The notes beneath the pieces are model-generated. The model was given only the letters and a program-made list of their open reading frames with translations, did not search any database and was not told where the DNA came from. A DNA stretch of 64,000 nt from Sphingomonas suaedae (GTDB taxonomy: Bacteria > Pseudomonadota > Alphaproteobacteria > Sphingomonadales > Sphingomonadaceae). Shown here piece by piece: positions 33,274 to 42,590 of this stretch (position 1 is the first letter of the stretch; each line of letters starts with the position of its first letter). Location of the stretch: NCBI RefSeq assembly GCF_007833215.1, contig NZ_CP042239.1, forward strand, positions 1,922,001-1,986,000. The letters run 5' to 3'. The translations under genes were made by a program, and so were the position numbers.

Positions 33274-33383
33274 CCGGATACGGCCATGCGACCTGATATG
33301 AGGCTCGCGTGATCAATCTGACCAGCCAAGGTGGCAGTTCGTTCAGCATGACCCAGGCTGGCCAAGACGTGCGGGTCGCCACC

Positions 33384-34667
33384 TCACGGTTTACCCGGAG
33401 CGCCGAAGCGGCGGTGGAAGTCGGTCAGCTCAATCGTGAACTCGTCGCGCTTGAGATAGTCCGCATCGGACAGCGCGGCCTGCCGGTCCCGCGCCTTGTA
33501 CCAGTCGGCATAAGTCGGAAGCTCGGACGCGAACTTGCCATAATGGGTGGAATAGGTGCGGACCCTGATCGACGGTTGCGCGCCATCGAGGCGGAACTGC
33601 ATCAGGCGCATCCAGCCGTCGCCGATCTGCTTGCCCTCGGCACCGGCTTCCTTCGCGGTCTGGCCGCGGCCCTGATAGTCGGCCATCACCTGATAGACGC
33701 GGCTGCCCGCGCGATTGGTGTCGATGCTGAATCCCTGCCCGCCGACATGGCCGCTGAGCACCATGAAAATCTGGTCGTGGCGGCTGATGAATTCGTCCCA
33801 CATCATTTCCGGATCATTGTCGCGCGGGTCTAGGATGCTGTTGCGCGGGTTTGACTTCATGTGGCGCTTGCCGTCGCGGCCGAGATAGTCGTGGGTCGAG
33901 ACGATGGTGGGCAGCCCGGCGAACCGCGCGACCACGCCGCTGGCCCAGGCAAGCGAGGCGTCGGGCGCGTGATATTGAAGCGCGATGTGCAGGAACCGGC
34001 ATTTCCCGGCGGTGAAGACCTGGGCGCTGTCCGCGCCGCCATCGTGCGAGGCGACGTACCAGGGCTGTCCGGCGAAGAAGGGCGAGGTGTCGGAAAAAGC
34101 GGACTGAAATCCGCGCAATCCGCCGACATGGCGCACGCCCGCCGCGCCGGTTTCGGGCTTGGGCGGATGGGCCGGATCGGTCCACAACGCATCCATGTCA
34201 TGGTTGCCCGGCACGACCGAAAAGGGCAGCTTGCCCGCGATCAGCTCAAACCCCTGCACCGCGACCGGGATCTCGAACGCGCGGGTCTGGACCTTGGGCG
34301 ACATCGCGACTTCGGAGCCGCCATTGGACATCCACTTGAACCCGCGTGCGGCATGGTCGGGGTCCATCCACACCGAATAATGTTGCCAGATGTCGCCGAC
34401 ATGGGTGGCAAAGACGATATCGCCGCCTGCGCTGCGGGCGTTTTCGCCGATCCACTGCATCTGCCGATAATATTGCTCGGCCGCGTCGAATGGGAACCCG
34501 GCGGATTTCTGATGCCGGTAATCGACATAGTTCTGGGTGTCGGGAATGACGCCGACCGTGAAGTCTCCGCACGCGCCGGTGCGATAGCCTTCCGCCGCCG
34601 CGAGTGGAACGGACAGCATCGTCAACAGTGCGAACCCACAGGTCGCGAGCGTGCGGCGGATGGTCAT
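33384..34667 (-). CDS. Exported calcineurin-like metallophosphoesterase
   Basis: 427 residues from the ATG at 34667 (GGAG upstream). A signal peptide (T-I-R-R-T-L-A-T-C-G-F-A...L-A-A-A-E) is followed by the metal motifs I-P-D-T-Q, H-V-G-D-I-W, V-P-G-N-H-D, S-T-H-D and L-S-G-H-V-G-G. The last motif usually ends in His but here has Gly. Such exported enzymes hydrolyse phosphomono- or diesters. It is downstream of an MBL hydrolase and an STN-type receptor on the same strand, which points to uptake and use of a phosphorylated compound. Confidence 0.88.
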   Translation of the reverse strand: MTIRRTLATCGFALLTMLSVPLAAAEGYRTGACGDFTVGVIPDTQNYVDYRHQKSAGFPFDAAEQYYRQMQWIGENARSAGGDIVFATHVGDIWQHYSVWMDPDHAARGFKWMSNGGSEVAMSPKVQTRAFEIPVAVQGFELIAGKLPFSVVPGNHDMDALWTDPAHPPKPETGAAGVRHVGGLRGFQSAFSDTSPFFAGQPWYVASHDGGADSAQVFTAGKCRFLHIALQYHAPDASLAWASGVVARFAGLPTIVSTHDYLGRDGKRHMKSNPRNSILDPRDNDPEMMWDEFISRHDQIFMVLSGHVGGQGFSIDTNRAGSRVYQVMADYQGRGQTAKEAGAEGKQIGDGWMRLMQFRLDGAQPSIRVRTYSTHYGKFASELPTYADWYKARDRQAALSDADYLKRDEFTIELTDFHRRFGAPGKP

Positions 34668-34695
34668 GGCGAAATCTCCGGAGGCGTGGGAGGGG

Positions 34696-35991
34696 TCACT
34701 GGCTGGCATAGGGACCGAACACGGCCTTTACGCGCTGGGCTTCATCGGTGTCGTCGAGCACGAAGACGCGGTAGCTCGCTCCGCCCGGAGCGACGCGGAT
34801 AACGACATGGCCCTGCGTGCTCGCGGCCTTTTCGACGCCATAGGTGGTCGTGAAGGTGGCCGGGGAGACATTGGTGATGAAGATATCGCGCGGCCCCGGC
34901 CAGGTGGCCTGGGAGGTCATTCGCTTGAACGTGTTGACCGATGGATGCCCCTCTGCGCGGGAGGGGATGACGATGACGCGCGGGCGCAACAGGCGCAGGA
35001 AGGGCGCGCTGTTCGCGTCCCAGCTTCCGTGGTGATTGGCCTTCATCGCGTCGACGGGACCGCTCGCCAGCGCCACCGGCGTTTCGACATGCTTCCACCC
35101 CTGTTCCGGGGAAAGCGTTTCGTCCTCCAGCGCGGAGAGGTCGCCGCCGGTGAAATAGTCGAACCGGCCATAGGTGACGCGAAAGGCGATGCTGAGCTTG
35201 TTCTCGTTCGGCATGTCCTTTGGCGACATGCCTTGCAGCGAGGGGAAGAGCGCGCGGCTGCCGGAGCCTGTGCCGGACCAGACCGTGCCGTTTGCGTAGA
35301 GGTTGCGGATTTCGAACTGCGGATAGTCTTTCGGCGCATGGCGCAGCGTCAACTGGTCGTTGCGCCCCGGCACGAAGCGTTCGGCGCGCAACCCGCGATT
35401 CTGGGCCTGCCACGCGAGAAAGCGCCGATAATTCGCGACCGTGCGCCCCTTGACCGGTTCCGGATAGTTATAGTCCGGCCATGCCCGGTCGATGACCGTG
35501 AGGATCGGCAGATGCTCGGCAATCTCGGTGATACCGCTCAACCGATAGCCACCGGCACGCGCGCGCGGCGAGTCCGCCACGATCGCGCCCATATGGTCGC
35601 CATGAAAATGCGAGATCAGCGCATAGTCGATGCCGCGCGCCTTGGTCGCCGGAAGCAGCCTGGCAATATAGCGCGCCACCCATTCGCCCGGCGGACGTGA
35701 GGCGTCGGGCCTGGTGGGGAGGGAAAAGGGCGGCGTCTCGACCGTCTTGCCACTGGCATCGACCAGCATGTTGGTGCCATCGGGGAGGATCAGGAACGAC
35801 GCCTCGCCCCGCCCGGTATTGATGTGATGAATGTCCAGCATCCCCGTCTGCCAGGGCGATAGCGGCTTGCCCAGTTCCAACGCCGCCGGGGCCTTGCCCA
35901 GCGGCGGCGTTGGCGCGGTCTGGGCGTCGGCGGGCGCCACCGACAGGATGAGCGCCGCCGACAGGGCGAGGCCGTACCAGTTCGTCTGCAT
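34696..35991 (-). CDS. Exported MBL-fold metallo-hydrolase (ComEC/Rec2-like)
   Basis: 431 residues from the ATG at 35991; an earlier ATG would overlap the receptor stop. Signal peptide (L-A-L-S-A-A-L-I-L-S-V...A-D-A-Q). The metal-binding motif is S-H-F-H-G-D-H-M-G, with F-T-G-G-D-L and N-H-H-G-S-W-D supplying later ligands, typical of ComEC/Rec2-type MBL proteins. It probably cleaves a phosphodiester or similar ester in the periplasm. It is between the receptor and the phosphoesterase, spaced 28-32 bp, and is likely co-transcribed with them. Confidence 0.88.
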   Translation of the reverse strand: MQTNWYGLALSAALILSVAPADAQTAPTPPLGKAPAALELGKPLSPWQTGMLDIHHINTGRGEASFLILPDGTNMLVDASGKTVETPPFSLPTRPDASRPPGEWVARYIARLLPATKARGIDYALISHFHGDHMGAIVADSPRARAGGYRLSGITEIAEHLPILTVIDRAWPDYNYPEPVKGRTVANYRRFLAWQAQNRGLRAERFVPGRNDQLTLRHAPKDYPQFEIRNLYANGTVWSGTGSGSRALFPSLQGMSPKDMPNENKLSIAFRVTYGRFDYFTGGDLSALEDETLSPEQGWKHVETPVALASGPVDAMKANHHGSWDANSAPFLRLLRPRVIVIPSRAEGHPSVNTFKRMTSQATWPGPRDIFITNVSPATFTTTYGVEKAASTQGHVVIRVAPGGASYRVFVLDDTDEAQRVKAVFGPYASQ

Positions 35992-36023
35992 GGTGATTTT
36001 CCGTTCCCGGTATATGTTCGGCA

Positions 36024-39000
36024 TCACAGACGAACGCGGATGCCGATGGTCCCCGACGTGCCGTTGTTGACGTAGATCGCGCTATGGTCGCCGATATTCC
36101 CGGACGTCGCGAGGCTGCCCGGTACCATCACGTTGAGCGGCTTGGTCAGCAGGTTGCGGATCGAGAAGAACGCCTCGAAATTGCGGTCGATCCGATAGGC
36201 GCCCGATACGCTGGCATCCAGACGGCGCGCGAACCAGGACGGCGTCGTGCTGCGATATTTGTCGTCGGTCCAGATGCTGTTGAAATAGAGGCGGACCGGC
36301 CCCTTTTTATAGGACAGCGACAGCGTGCCGACCTTGTCCGCGACCCGGACGATCGGCACGTCGGGATCGTTATACATGAACGATCCCCGGACCGAGAGGC
36401 CGTCGAGCGGCCCGGGCAGATAGGTCATCGCATGGTTGAACTCGACCTCTAGCCCACGGATGTTGACGGCGTCCCCGCTCACCGTCTGCGTCGTTACGAA
36501 CGTATATCCGGCATAGCGCGGATCGGTGTTGCCAAACTCCTCGGCGGTCATTTCCTGGCTCTGGAACAGGCCCTTGACCCGGTTCATATAGAAATTGACC
36601 GCGACCATGCCGACCGGCTCGAAATAATGGGCGAGGCGGGCGGAGAAATTGTCGGAGATCGACGGCTTGAGGTTCGGATTGGGTGCGCGGACGATCAGGT
36701 CGATATCGTCGACCGACCACACCCCGGCGAGCACATTGACTTCAGGACGCGTAATGGTCCGGCTATAGCCCAGATGCAGTTCGGTGCCGCGCGTGATCTG
36801 ATATTTCAGCGACGCGCTGGGGAAGAAATAGTCGTAGTTACCCGTGCGTTCTACCTTGGGACGCGACAGATATTGATATTCCAGCCCGGCAATCGTGGTT
36901 GCGCGACCGGTCGAGGCGGACACGGCATAGCCGGCGGCGGCCACCTCTTCGGCTGACAGCGGATCGAACTCCAGTGCAGTGGTATCAGTCCGTTCCCAGC
37001 GCAGACCAGCGCGGAACTTCAGCGTCGGGGTCAGTTCCGCCGTGCCCATGACATAGGCTGCGGTGGTCTTTTCCTCGAAATGACGCTTGTTGGCGACGTT
37101 GGAATCATACCATTGGGTGGCCGTTTGCGTCGGCTCCCATTCTTCCGGATTGTTGAGGAACATCGAACCCAGCTTGTACGGGCTTGGGAGGTAGATATCG
37201 GAAGAGCCCGAAAGCGAGGCGACCGTTACGCCCGTGTCGCCATAGGAGAGCTGGTTGGAACTGCGCACCGCCGCCAGCAACTCGGCATTGCTGAGCGGGC
37301 CCACGTACCGATAGAGATAATTCCCGCCCTGATCGTCGAAATCATAGACTGCGTTGCGCAGCTTGAACCCGCTTTTGAACACGATCGGCACCGCACCGAA
37401 CTCGGTCATCCACGCCAGATTCGCCTGTCCTCCGGTAAAGCGGGTCGCGGCATATTGGCCGTTGTCGGTGCGGATCGTCGGCGTACCAGACAGGGTGAAC
37501 GACGCTGAATCGCTCCAGTCGGCCCCGCTTAGCTGGCGAATGTCCCAATTCTGATCGACGAGATTTTCGCGCTGGGCCGAGAAGTTACCGCGCGACGTGA
37601 TCGAACTGGTGAAGCCTGCGACCGCGCCTTTGCGCAGCGGCTCATAGTCGCTGGTCGAATCCGAATAGAGCAGATTGCCGTCGAGGATCAGGCGGTCGGT
37701 GCGGAACTCGACACTGGGGCTGAGGGTCAGGCCCTTGTTGATCTTGTAGGTCGCCGTGCGATTGACCGACAGGGTGTTGGCCGTCGCGCTTTGCTGTGTC
37801 GTGATGTCCAGCGCGGCGTCGCCCTCGACACCGCGCGTGCGGGCGCCGGTGGTAAAGACCGGTTGCAGCGAATCCTGCCACACGCTGCTGCGGTTATAGG
37901 CGGAGACGAGCGAGAAGATGAGGTTGTCGGTCGCCTTGAAATCCATGTTCAGCGATGCGGCAAAGCGGGCCGTCTCACGCGGGGCCTCCAACAGCGTAAT
38001 CGTGGTGATTGCCAATGGATCCGGACTGATCGCCGTCGGCACATAGTTGCGGCCCGCCGTGATCTGTTCGCGTTCGATATAGGTGTTGGTCTGGCTCACG
38101 CTGGCGACGATGCCCAGCCGCCGGTCGAAGAATGTGTCGGAATATTCGACCAGGCCGTTGGGCAGGAACTTGCGCCCATTATAGCCGCCCTCGCCCGGTC
38201 CGCTGCGCGACTGTTTGTCCCACATATTCCAGTGTGTCGCGCCGCTCAACTGCACCGTTACGCGACGTCCGCGCCGGTCGAAGGCACGCTTGGTGCGGAT
38301 GTTCACCGTGCCCGCCGGGGAATTGGCGTCGACATCGGCGCTGGTCGTCTTGGAAATCTCGATCGAATCGATGCCCGCCAGCGACAGCCCCTCGAAACTG
38401 AAGGCGCGCGACGTGTCGGCGCCGTTGTTGGCGTCGGCCGATGCGAGGCCGACGCCGTTGAACGTCACCCCGGTCATCGCCGCAGGCAGGCCGCGCAGCT
38501 GGACGTTGACCGCCGATCCGGTGGTGCCGTCGGTATCGACGCCGGTCATATATTTGATGAACTCGGCCGGATTGCCGTCGGCAATGTCGCCATAGGATTC
38601 GGTAGACAGGTTGTTCTTGATGTCCATCGACTGGCGCTGATCCATGATCGCGCGGGCATCGCCCTCAAGCACCCCGGCGACGATCACGACCTCCTCATCC
38701 CCAGCGGCCTGCGCGCGTCCGGTGGCGCCCAGCGATGCGTCATACCGCACGGTTTCGCCCGGACGCACATCGACCGTGGCGGTCTGATCGGCATAGCCGG
38801 TGTAGGAGATGCGCAGCTGTGCGGGGCCGGCGGGCACGCCAGCCAGACGATATTCGCCGCGATCACCAGAGGTTACCGTCCGCGACCGCCCGTCTGCAGC
38901 CCGAACCTCGACGATGGCGTTGCGCAGATACTCGCCCGTTGCCGGATCGATGACCTGTCCGGCAATCACGCCTTCACCGGTCCGCCGCCCGGCGGATTGT

Positions 39001-39356
39001 CCGGCGCGGGCGGCGGTGACGGATGCGCCGGTCGAAGGTCCCGGCGCACGTGCCCCACTGGCGCGCAGCACGATGACGCCGCCTTGATCCGATGCGATTT
39101 CCAGCCCGGTTCCTGCAATCAGCCTGCGCAGTGCGACGCGCGCGTCCATCCGGCCGCTGAGCGCGCGCGAACGGACCTGTTCGAAACCAGCGGCCGGTGC
39201 GACGATCTGAAGACCTGTCTGCCGCCCGAACGCGGAAATCGCGGCAGGCAGGCTTTGTTCGGGAATATCGAAATTGATGGTCTGCGCGGCAGCGGCGGTG
39301 GAAAGCGTCACGGCGGCCACGGCGACGCCGCAGCCCAGCATGGATTTGAAATGCAC
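36024..39356 (-). CDS. TonB-dependent receptor with STN and carboxypeptidase-regulatory-like domains
   Basis: 1110 residues from a GTG at 39356, chosen because GGGGGA lies at good spacing and gives a normal signal peptide (M-H-F-K-S-M-L-G-C-G...A-A-A-A-Q); an ATG at 39428 leaves an odd 24-residue lead. After the signal come an STN domain (I-S-A-F-G-R-Q-T-G-L-Q-I-V-A), a CarboxypepD-regulatory-like beta-sandwich (V-I-A-G-Q-V-I-D-P-A-T-G-E-Y), a plug and a long barrel. The plug and barrel resemble the large receptors found in Xanthomonas and Caulobacter. The STN partner is the FecR encoded upstream. Confidence 0.93.
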   Translation of the reverse strand: MHFKSMLGCGVAVAAVTLSTAAAAQTINFDIPEQSLPAAISAFGRQTGLQIVAPAAGFEQVRSRALSGRMDARVALRRLIAGTGLEIASDQGGVIVLRASGARAPGPSTGASVTAARAGQSAGRRTGEGVIAGQVIDPATGEYLRNAIVEVRAADGRSRTVTSGDRGEYRLAGVPAGPAQLRISYTGYADQTATVDVRPGETVRYDASLGATGRAQAAGDEEVVIVAGVLEGDARAIMDQRQSMDIKNNLSTESYGDIADGNPAEFIKYMTGVDTDGTTGSAVNVQLRGLPAAMTGVTFNGVGLASADANNGADTSRAFSFEGLSLAGIDSIEISKTTSADVDANSPAGTVNIRTKRAFDRRGRRVTVQLSGATHWNMWDKQSRSGPGEGGYNGRKFLPNGLVEYSDTFFDRRLGIVASVSQTNTYIEREQITAGRNYVPTAISPDPLAITTITLLEAPRETARFAASLNMDFKATDNLIFSLVSAYNRSSVWQDSLQPVFTTGARTRGVEGDAALDITTQQSATANTLSVNRTATYKINKGLTLSPSVEFRTDRLILDGNLLYSDSTSDYEPLRKGAVAGFTSSITSRGNFSAQRENLVDQNWDIRQLSGADWSDSASFTLSGTPTIRTDNGQYAATRFTGGQANLAWMTEFGAVPIVFKSGFKLRNAVYDFDDQGGNYLYRYVGPLSNAELLAAVRSSNQLSYGDTGVTVASLSGSSDIYLPSPYKLGSMFLNNPEEWEPTQTATQWYDSNVANKRHFEEKTTAAYVMGTAELTPTLKFRAGLRWERTDTTALEFDPLSAEEVAAAGYAVSASTGRATTIAGLEYQYLSRPKVERTGNYDYFFPSASLKYQITRGTELHLGYSRTITRPEVNVLAGVWSVDDIDLIVRAPNPNLKPSISDNFSARLAHYFEPVGMVAVNFYMNRVKGLFQSQEMTAEEFGNTDPRYAGYTFVTTQTVSGDAVNIRGLEVEFNHAMTYLPGPLDGLSVRGSFMYNDPDVPIVRVADKVGTLSLSYKKGPVRLYFNSIWTDDKYRSTTPSWFARRLDASVSGAYRIDRNFEAFFSIRNLLTKPLNVMVPGSLATSGNIGDHSAIYVNNGTSGTIGIRVRL

Positions 39357-39454
39357 GAAATCGTCCCCCGAATTACCCGAAGCATGGGCGTTCATGGGCT
39401 GGATGATCGGCGGCTGGTGTTCCGCCATCGCCGGGACAAAAAAAGTTCGGAGGG

Positions 39455-40456
39455 TCAGCCGGGCTGCAAACGGACGCCGTTGTCGATGGGCTCCGCGCGC
39501 AGCCCAAGGCTGAGCGCAGCGGCGCGAGCGAAGCCGATTGGGTCGCTGGTCGAATAGACGCCGGTGACCTTCATCGCGCGGGTCGCCGGGTCCGCAATCT
39601 CGATCTGCTGCGATGAATAGCGCGCATATTCTGCGGCAGCCTGTTCCAGCGTCATGCCGTTCAGATCGATCAGGCCGTTGCGCCAGCCGACGGCGCGCTC
39701 CAGCGCCTCGTGCGGCAGGCGCTCGGTTCGGATGGCGCTTCCCGGCACGATATGGCTGCGCTGGCCTCCGGACAGTCGTTCGCGGTGGATGCCGTCGTCG
39801 GACACAACCTCGACCAGCCCTTCGAGCACGGTCAGTGCGACGGTGCCATCGTCGAAACGGCGGACGGTGAAGCGCGTGCCCAGCACGCGGATCGCTACCG
39901 CGCCTGCATGGACGACAAAGGGGCGGTCGGGATCGGGCGCAATGTCGAACAGCGCCTCGCCGCGTGCCAGTTTGACCTCGCGCAATTGCCCCTCGATCCG
40001 CGGCTCGACGCGGCTATCCGTGTTCAGCGTGATCGCGGACCCTTCGGCGAGAGTCACACGGCGCAGATCCCCTTTGACGGTCTCGATCGCATCCGCTTTG
40101 GTGGCGAGAGACCAGCCCAGGATTCCGACTGCCGAGGCCGCCAGCAACGCCCCTCCACCCAGTATCGCCGCACGGCGTCTGAGCCGAATGGGGTATCCGG
40201 CAGGTGGGGAGTTCGCAGGCTCCACGGGTGCGAAATCGGGGCCGAGCGCCGCCGCGCGGTCGAAATATGCATTGACCGCCAGCGCCCGGGCATAGGCTCC
40301 CGCATGGCGGCTGTCTGCCTCCAGCCAGGAAGCGAACGCCGCTTCCTCCACCGGGTCGAGCGAGCGGCCGTCGATGCGCGCCACCCAGTCGGCGGCCGCC
40401 GCGTCAATTTCGGAGGCGGTTTTCAGGTGCGTCGGTTCGGGCGGGTCGGCTGTCAC
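39455..40456 (-). CDS. FecR-family anti-sigma/signal transducer, second copy
   Basis: 333 residues from a GTG at 40456, overlapping the sigma gene by 53 bases. Cytoplasmic domain A-A-D-W-V-A-R-I-D-G-R-S and F-A-S-W-L-E-A-D, then R-L-R-R-R-A-A-I-L-G-G-G before the membrane span (about 100-120), and the periplasmic FecR domain V-K-G-D-L-R-R-V-T-L-A-E-G-S. It relays the state of the STN receptor encoded directly downstream to the sigma factor encoded upstream. Confidence 0.9.
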   Translation of the reverse strand: MTADPPEPTHLKTASEIDAAAADWVARIDGRSLDPVEEAAFASWLEADSRHAGAYARALAVNAYFDRAAALGPDFAPVEPANSPPAGYPIRLRRRAAILGGGALLAASAVGILGWSLATKADAIETVKGDLRRVTLAEGSAITLNTDSRVEPRIEGQLREVKLARGEALFDIAPDPDRPFVVHAGAVAIRVLGTRFTVRRFDDGTVALTVLEGLVEVVSDDGIHRERLSGGQRSHIVPGSAIRTERLPHEALERAVGWRNGLIDLNGMTLEQAAAEYARYSSQQIEIADPATRAMKVTGVYSTSDPIGFARAAALSLGLRAEPIDNGVRLQPG

Positions 40457-41003
40457 GCGAGATAGATGCCGACAAAGGCGGGTTTCCGCCATAGCCGATT
40501 GCACTTCCCAACAGACGCAGGGCTTTGCCGATATGCTTTTCGACCGTCGATTCCGAAATACCCATGCGTTCGGCAATCTGGCGTTGCGGCAGTTGATGCA
40601 CTTTGCGCAGCAAGATGGCTTCCCGGCATTTGGGGGGCAAAGTGGCGATTAACACCGCGACCTGTTCCAGTTCCTGCCGCCCCGCCGCGACCGCTTCCGG
40701 GCCGGGCGCGTCACAGGGGATCTCCAGCGCCTCGATATCCGTCAATGCGCCGAACGGGACCACTTGCGAACGCCGCAGCGCTTGCAGGCAGACCGATTTC
40801 GCGACTTCGAACAGATACGTGCGCGGATTGCGGATATGATCCACCGCCGCGAGACCGGCCAGGATCGCATAGGACTCCTGCACGACGTCGTCGATGTCCA
40901 GCCCCACCAGCGGACGGCGCGCCAGCCACGCTCGCAACTCGCCTTCATGTGGCAGGATGAAGCGGGCAAGCCATTGCGCGCGATGGTGCGAAGGCACTGA
41001 CAT
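40404..41003 (-). CDS. FecI-type ECF sigma factor, second copy
   Basis: 199 residues. Region 2: D-I-D-D-V-V-Q-E-S-Y-A-I-L and Y-L-F-E-V-A-K-S-V; region 4: L-P-P-K-C-R-E-A-I-L-L-R-K-V-H-Q-L-P-Q-R-Q-I-A. Like the other sigma factor in the window it has P-H-E-G-E-L-R near the start, so the two are probably related paralogues. First gene of a minus-strand signalling operon with FecR, STN receptor, MBL hydrolase and phosphoesterase. Confidence 0.9.
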   Translation of the reverse strand: MSVPSHHRAQWLARFILPHEGELRAWLARRPLVGLDIDDVVQESYAILAGLAAVDHIRNPRTYLFEVAKSVCLQALRRSQVVPFGALTDIEALEIPCDAPGPEAVAAGRQELEQVAVLIATLPPKCREAILLRKVHQLPQRQIAERMGISESTVEKHIGKALRLLGSAIGYGGNPPLSASISRDSRPARTDAPENRLRN

Positions 41004-41265
41004 GCTGCGCGCCTAACCACCGCGTGTTACAAATCGGGTGCACTCAAGTTACACTTGGCCTCGGATACCCAAATCCGACGACGTCGGTGGTTCTTTTCCG
41101 GCACGCGGCGCTTGCTCCCGCCGACACCGTTTGCTCGAATTTGTCGAGAAGGTTGAGCCTCTCGATACCGGCGGCGCGGCGCGGGGCACCACGCACCGGT
41201 CCGATTTCCAACGCCGCCGGGTATCGCTATGCAGTGCAGGCAGTGAACCCAAACAGGCCAGAACC
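41004..41265. promoter_or_regulatory. Divergent promoter region between sigma factor and mobA-like gene
   Basis: 262 bp with no convincing gene. It must hold the start signals of the sigma/FecR/receptor operon (minus) and the MobA-like gene (plus). A frame open across it joins the MobA gene but has no ribosome site or conserved look. Confidence 0.45.
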
Positions 41266-41856
41266 ATGATTGCCCCCGCTATCGTCATCGCCGCTGGCGG
41301 CGCAGGACTGCGGATGGGCGGAGACAAGCCCCTTCGCCAGCTTGGCGGACAAAGTCTGCTCGACCGGGCGATCGCAATCGCGGAAGCTCAGTCCGATTGC
41401 GTCGCGCTGGCGGTGCGCGACCGGGACCAGGTGACCACGAGCCATCTGCCGCTGCTTCACGACGCGCGCGCCGGCATCGGCCCGATCAGCGCGCTTGAAA
41501 GTGCGTTCCGCTTTGCGTGCGCTCAAGGGCGCCAGCATGTTCTTCTGATCGGATGCGACCAGCCGTTCCTGCCCGGAAATTTGGTCGCGACCCTGGTCGA
41601 TGCGATTGCCAGCCGTGATGTGGCAATGCCGGTCATCAATCAGCAGCATCAGCCCCTCGCGGCCCTGTGGCGCGTGGACGAGCCCGCGCTGAATGTCTAT
41701 CTGCTGGCCGGGGGCATGTCGCTGCGCCGCTTTGCCGTCACCCGCGATCTGGTCGACGTCATCTGGCCTCACATGCCGGGTGACGACCCCTTCGAAAATC
41801 TGAACGATCCGGGGGCGCTTGCCGCAGCCGAACTGCGCATCACACGTCCTGCATAA
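41266..41856 (+). CDS. mobA: MobA-like NTP transferase (molybdenum cofactor guanylyltransferase type)
   Basis: 196 residues from the ATG at 41266. The nucleotide loop A-G-G-A-G-L-R-M-G-G-D-K-P-L is the signature of MobA/MocA-type nucleotidyltransferases, with the G-C-D-Q-P metal motif mid-way. MobA joins GMP to molybdopterin to form the guanine-dinucleotide cofactor; MocA uses CTP. The length matches MobA. No other cofactor genes lie nearby, so the nucleotide and role are inferred from motif alone. Confidence 0.75.
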   Translation: MIAPAIVIAAGGAGLRMGGDKPLRQLGGQSLLDRAIAIAEAQSDCVALAVRDRDQVTTSHLPLLHDARAGIGPISALESAFRFACAQGRQHVLLIGCDQPFLPGNLVATLVDAIASRDVAMPVINQQHQPLAALWRVDEPALNVYLLAGGMSLRRFAVTRDLVDVIWPHMPGDDPFENLNDPGALAAAELRITRPA

Positions 41857-42036
41857 ACTGGAGCGCGGAAACCGGGTGACCCGTCGGAAGGGTCTAGTGG
41901 CCTGCAGGAGAGCGGATCAGCCACCCCGCCACCGCCAGCGCGCTGCTGTCCTGCATGGCGAGCGGTCGCAACGCGGTATCCAGAGTGATCATGCGCAGAC
42001 GTCGCGAACCCGGCGCCATGGTTCCGTTTCCCACCG

Positions 42037-42465
42037 TCACTGCACCGAGCGCAACAGGATGCTCGTCTCGCTGTTCAGCACGCCGTTCACCGTTCGCAGT
42101 TCGCGAAGGATGCGGTCGAGATCGCTCAGCGACTCGGCATGGATTTCCGCGACAAGGTCCCAGGCGCCGTTGGTGGTGTGCAGAGCGGTGATTTCGCGCA
42201 GGCCGCGAAGTGCGCGGATGACGGCGCTGGTCGAGGCACCGGCCACTTCGATCATCGTGATCGCACGCACCCCTTCGCGCCCGCCCTGTTCCTCGGCGCG
42301 CACGGTGAAGCCCAGAATCGCACCCGACTGAAGCAGCCGGTCGAGCCGCGCCTGCACCGTCGCGCGCGACACTTTCAATGCGGTAGCCAGCCGCGAAACC
42401 GGCGCGCGTCCGTCGGCACGAAGCAACGCGATCAGCTGGCGATCGAGCGAGTCGAGGATGATCAT
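42037..42465 (-). CDS. Lrp/AsnC-family transcriptional regulator
   Basis: 142 residues from the ATG at 42465. N-terminal helix-turn-helix L-D-R-Q-L-I-A-L-L-R-A-D-G-R and V-S-R-A-T-V-Q-A-R-L, then the RAM ligand-binding domain with A-I-T-M-I-E-V-A-G and a late W-D-L-V-A-E-I. It is divergent from the ornithine cyclodeaminase gene, the arrangement usual for a local amino-acid-sensing activator or repressor of that gene. An effector such as ornithine or arginine is likely. Confidence 0.92.
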   Translation of the reverse strand: MIILDSLDRQLIALLRADGRAPVSRLATALKVSRATVQARLDRLLQSGAILGFTVRAEEQGGREGVRAITMIEVAGASTSAVIRALRGLREITALHTTNGAWDLVAEIHAESLSDLDRILRELRTVNGVLNSETSILLRSVQ

Positions 42466-42480
42466 GTGCAAATTGTCCAA

Positions 42481-42590
42481 TGCTGCATTTCATTATGCCA
42501 AGCAGAGCGCCGTATGATTGGCAATCCTGCAATTTTTGCTGACAAGCTGCCTGGCTAACCTCTCTCCAATTGCCAGGAGGAAGGCGCAAC
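42481..42590. promoter_or_regulatory. Divergent Lrp/ocd promoter region
   Basis: About 110 bp, AT-richer than its surroundings, with repeated TTGG/GCAAT and TGCAATTTTTGC tracts like Lrp-type operator half-sites. The right edge holds the strong AGGAGG ribosome site of the cyclodeaminase gene. Confidence 0.5.

Noticed and set aside
41038..41265. N-terminal extension of the MobA-like protein
   Set aside because: The motif-bearing protein starts normally at 41266; the extension has no conserved look and covers the promoter region.
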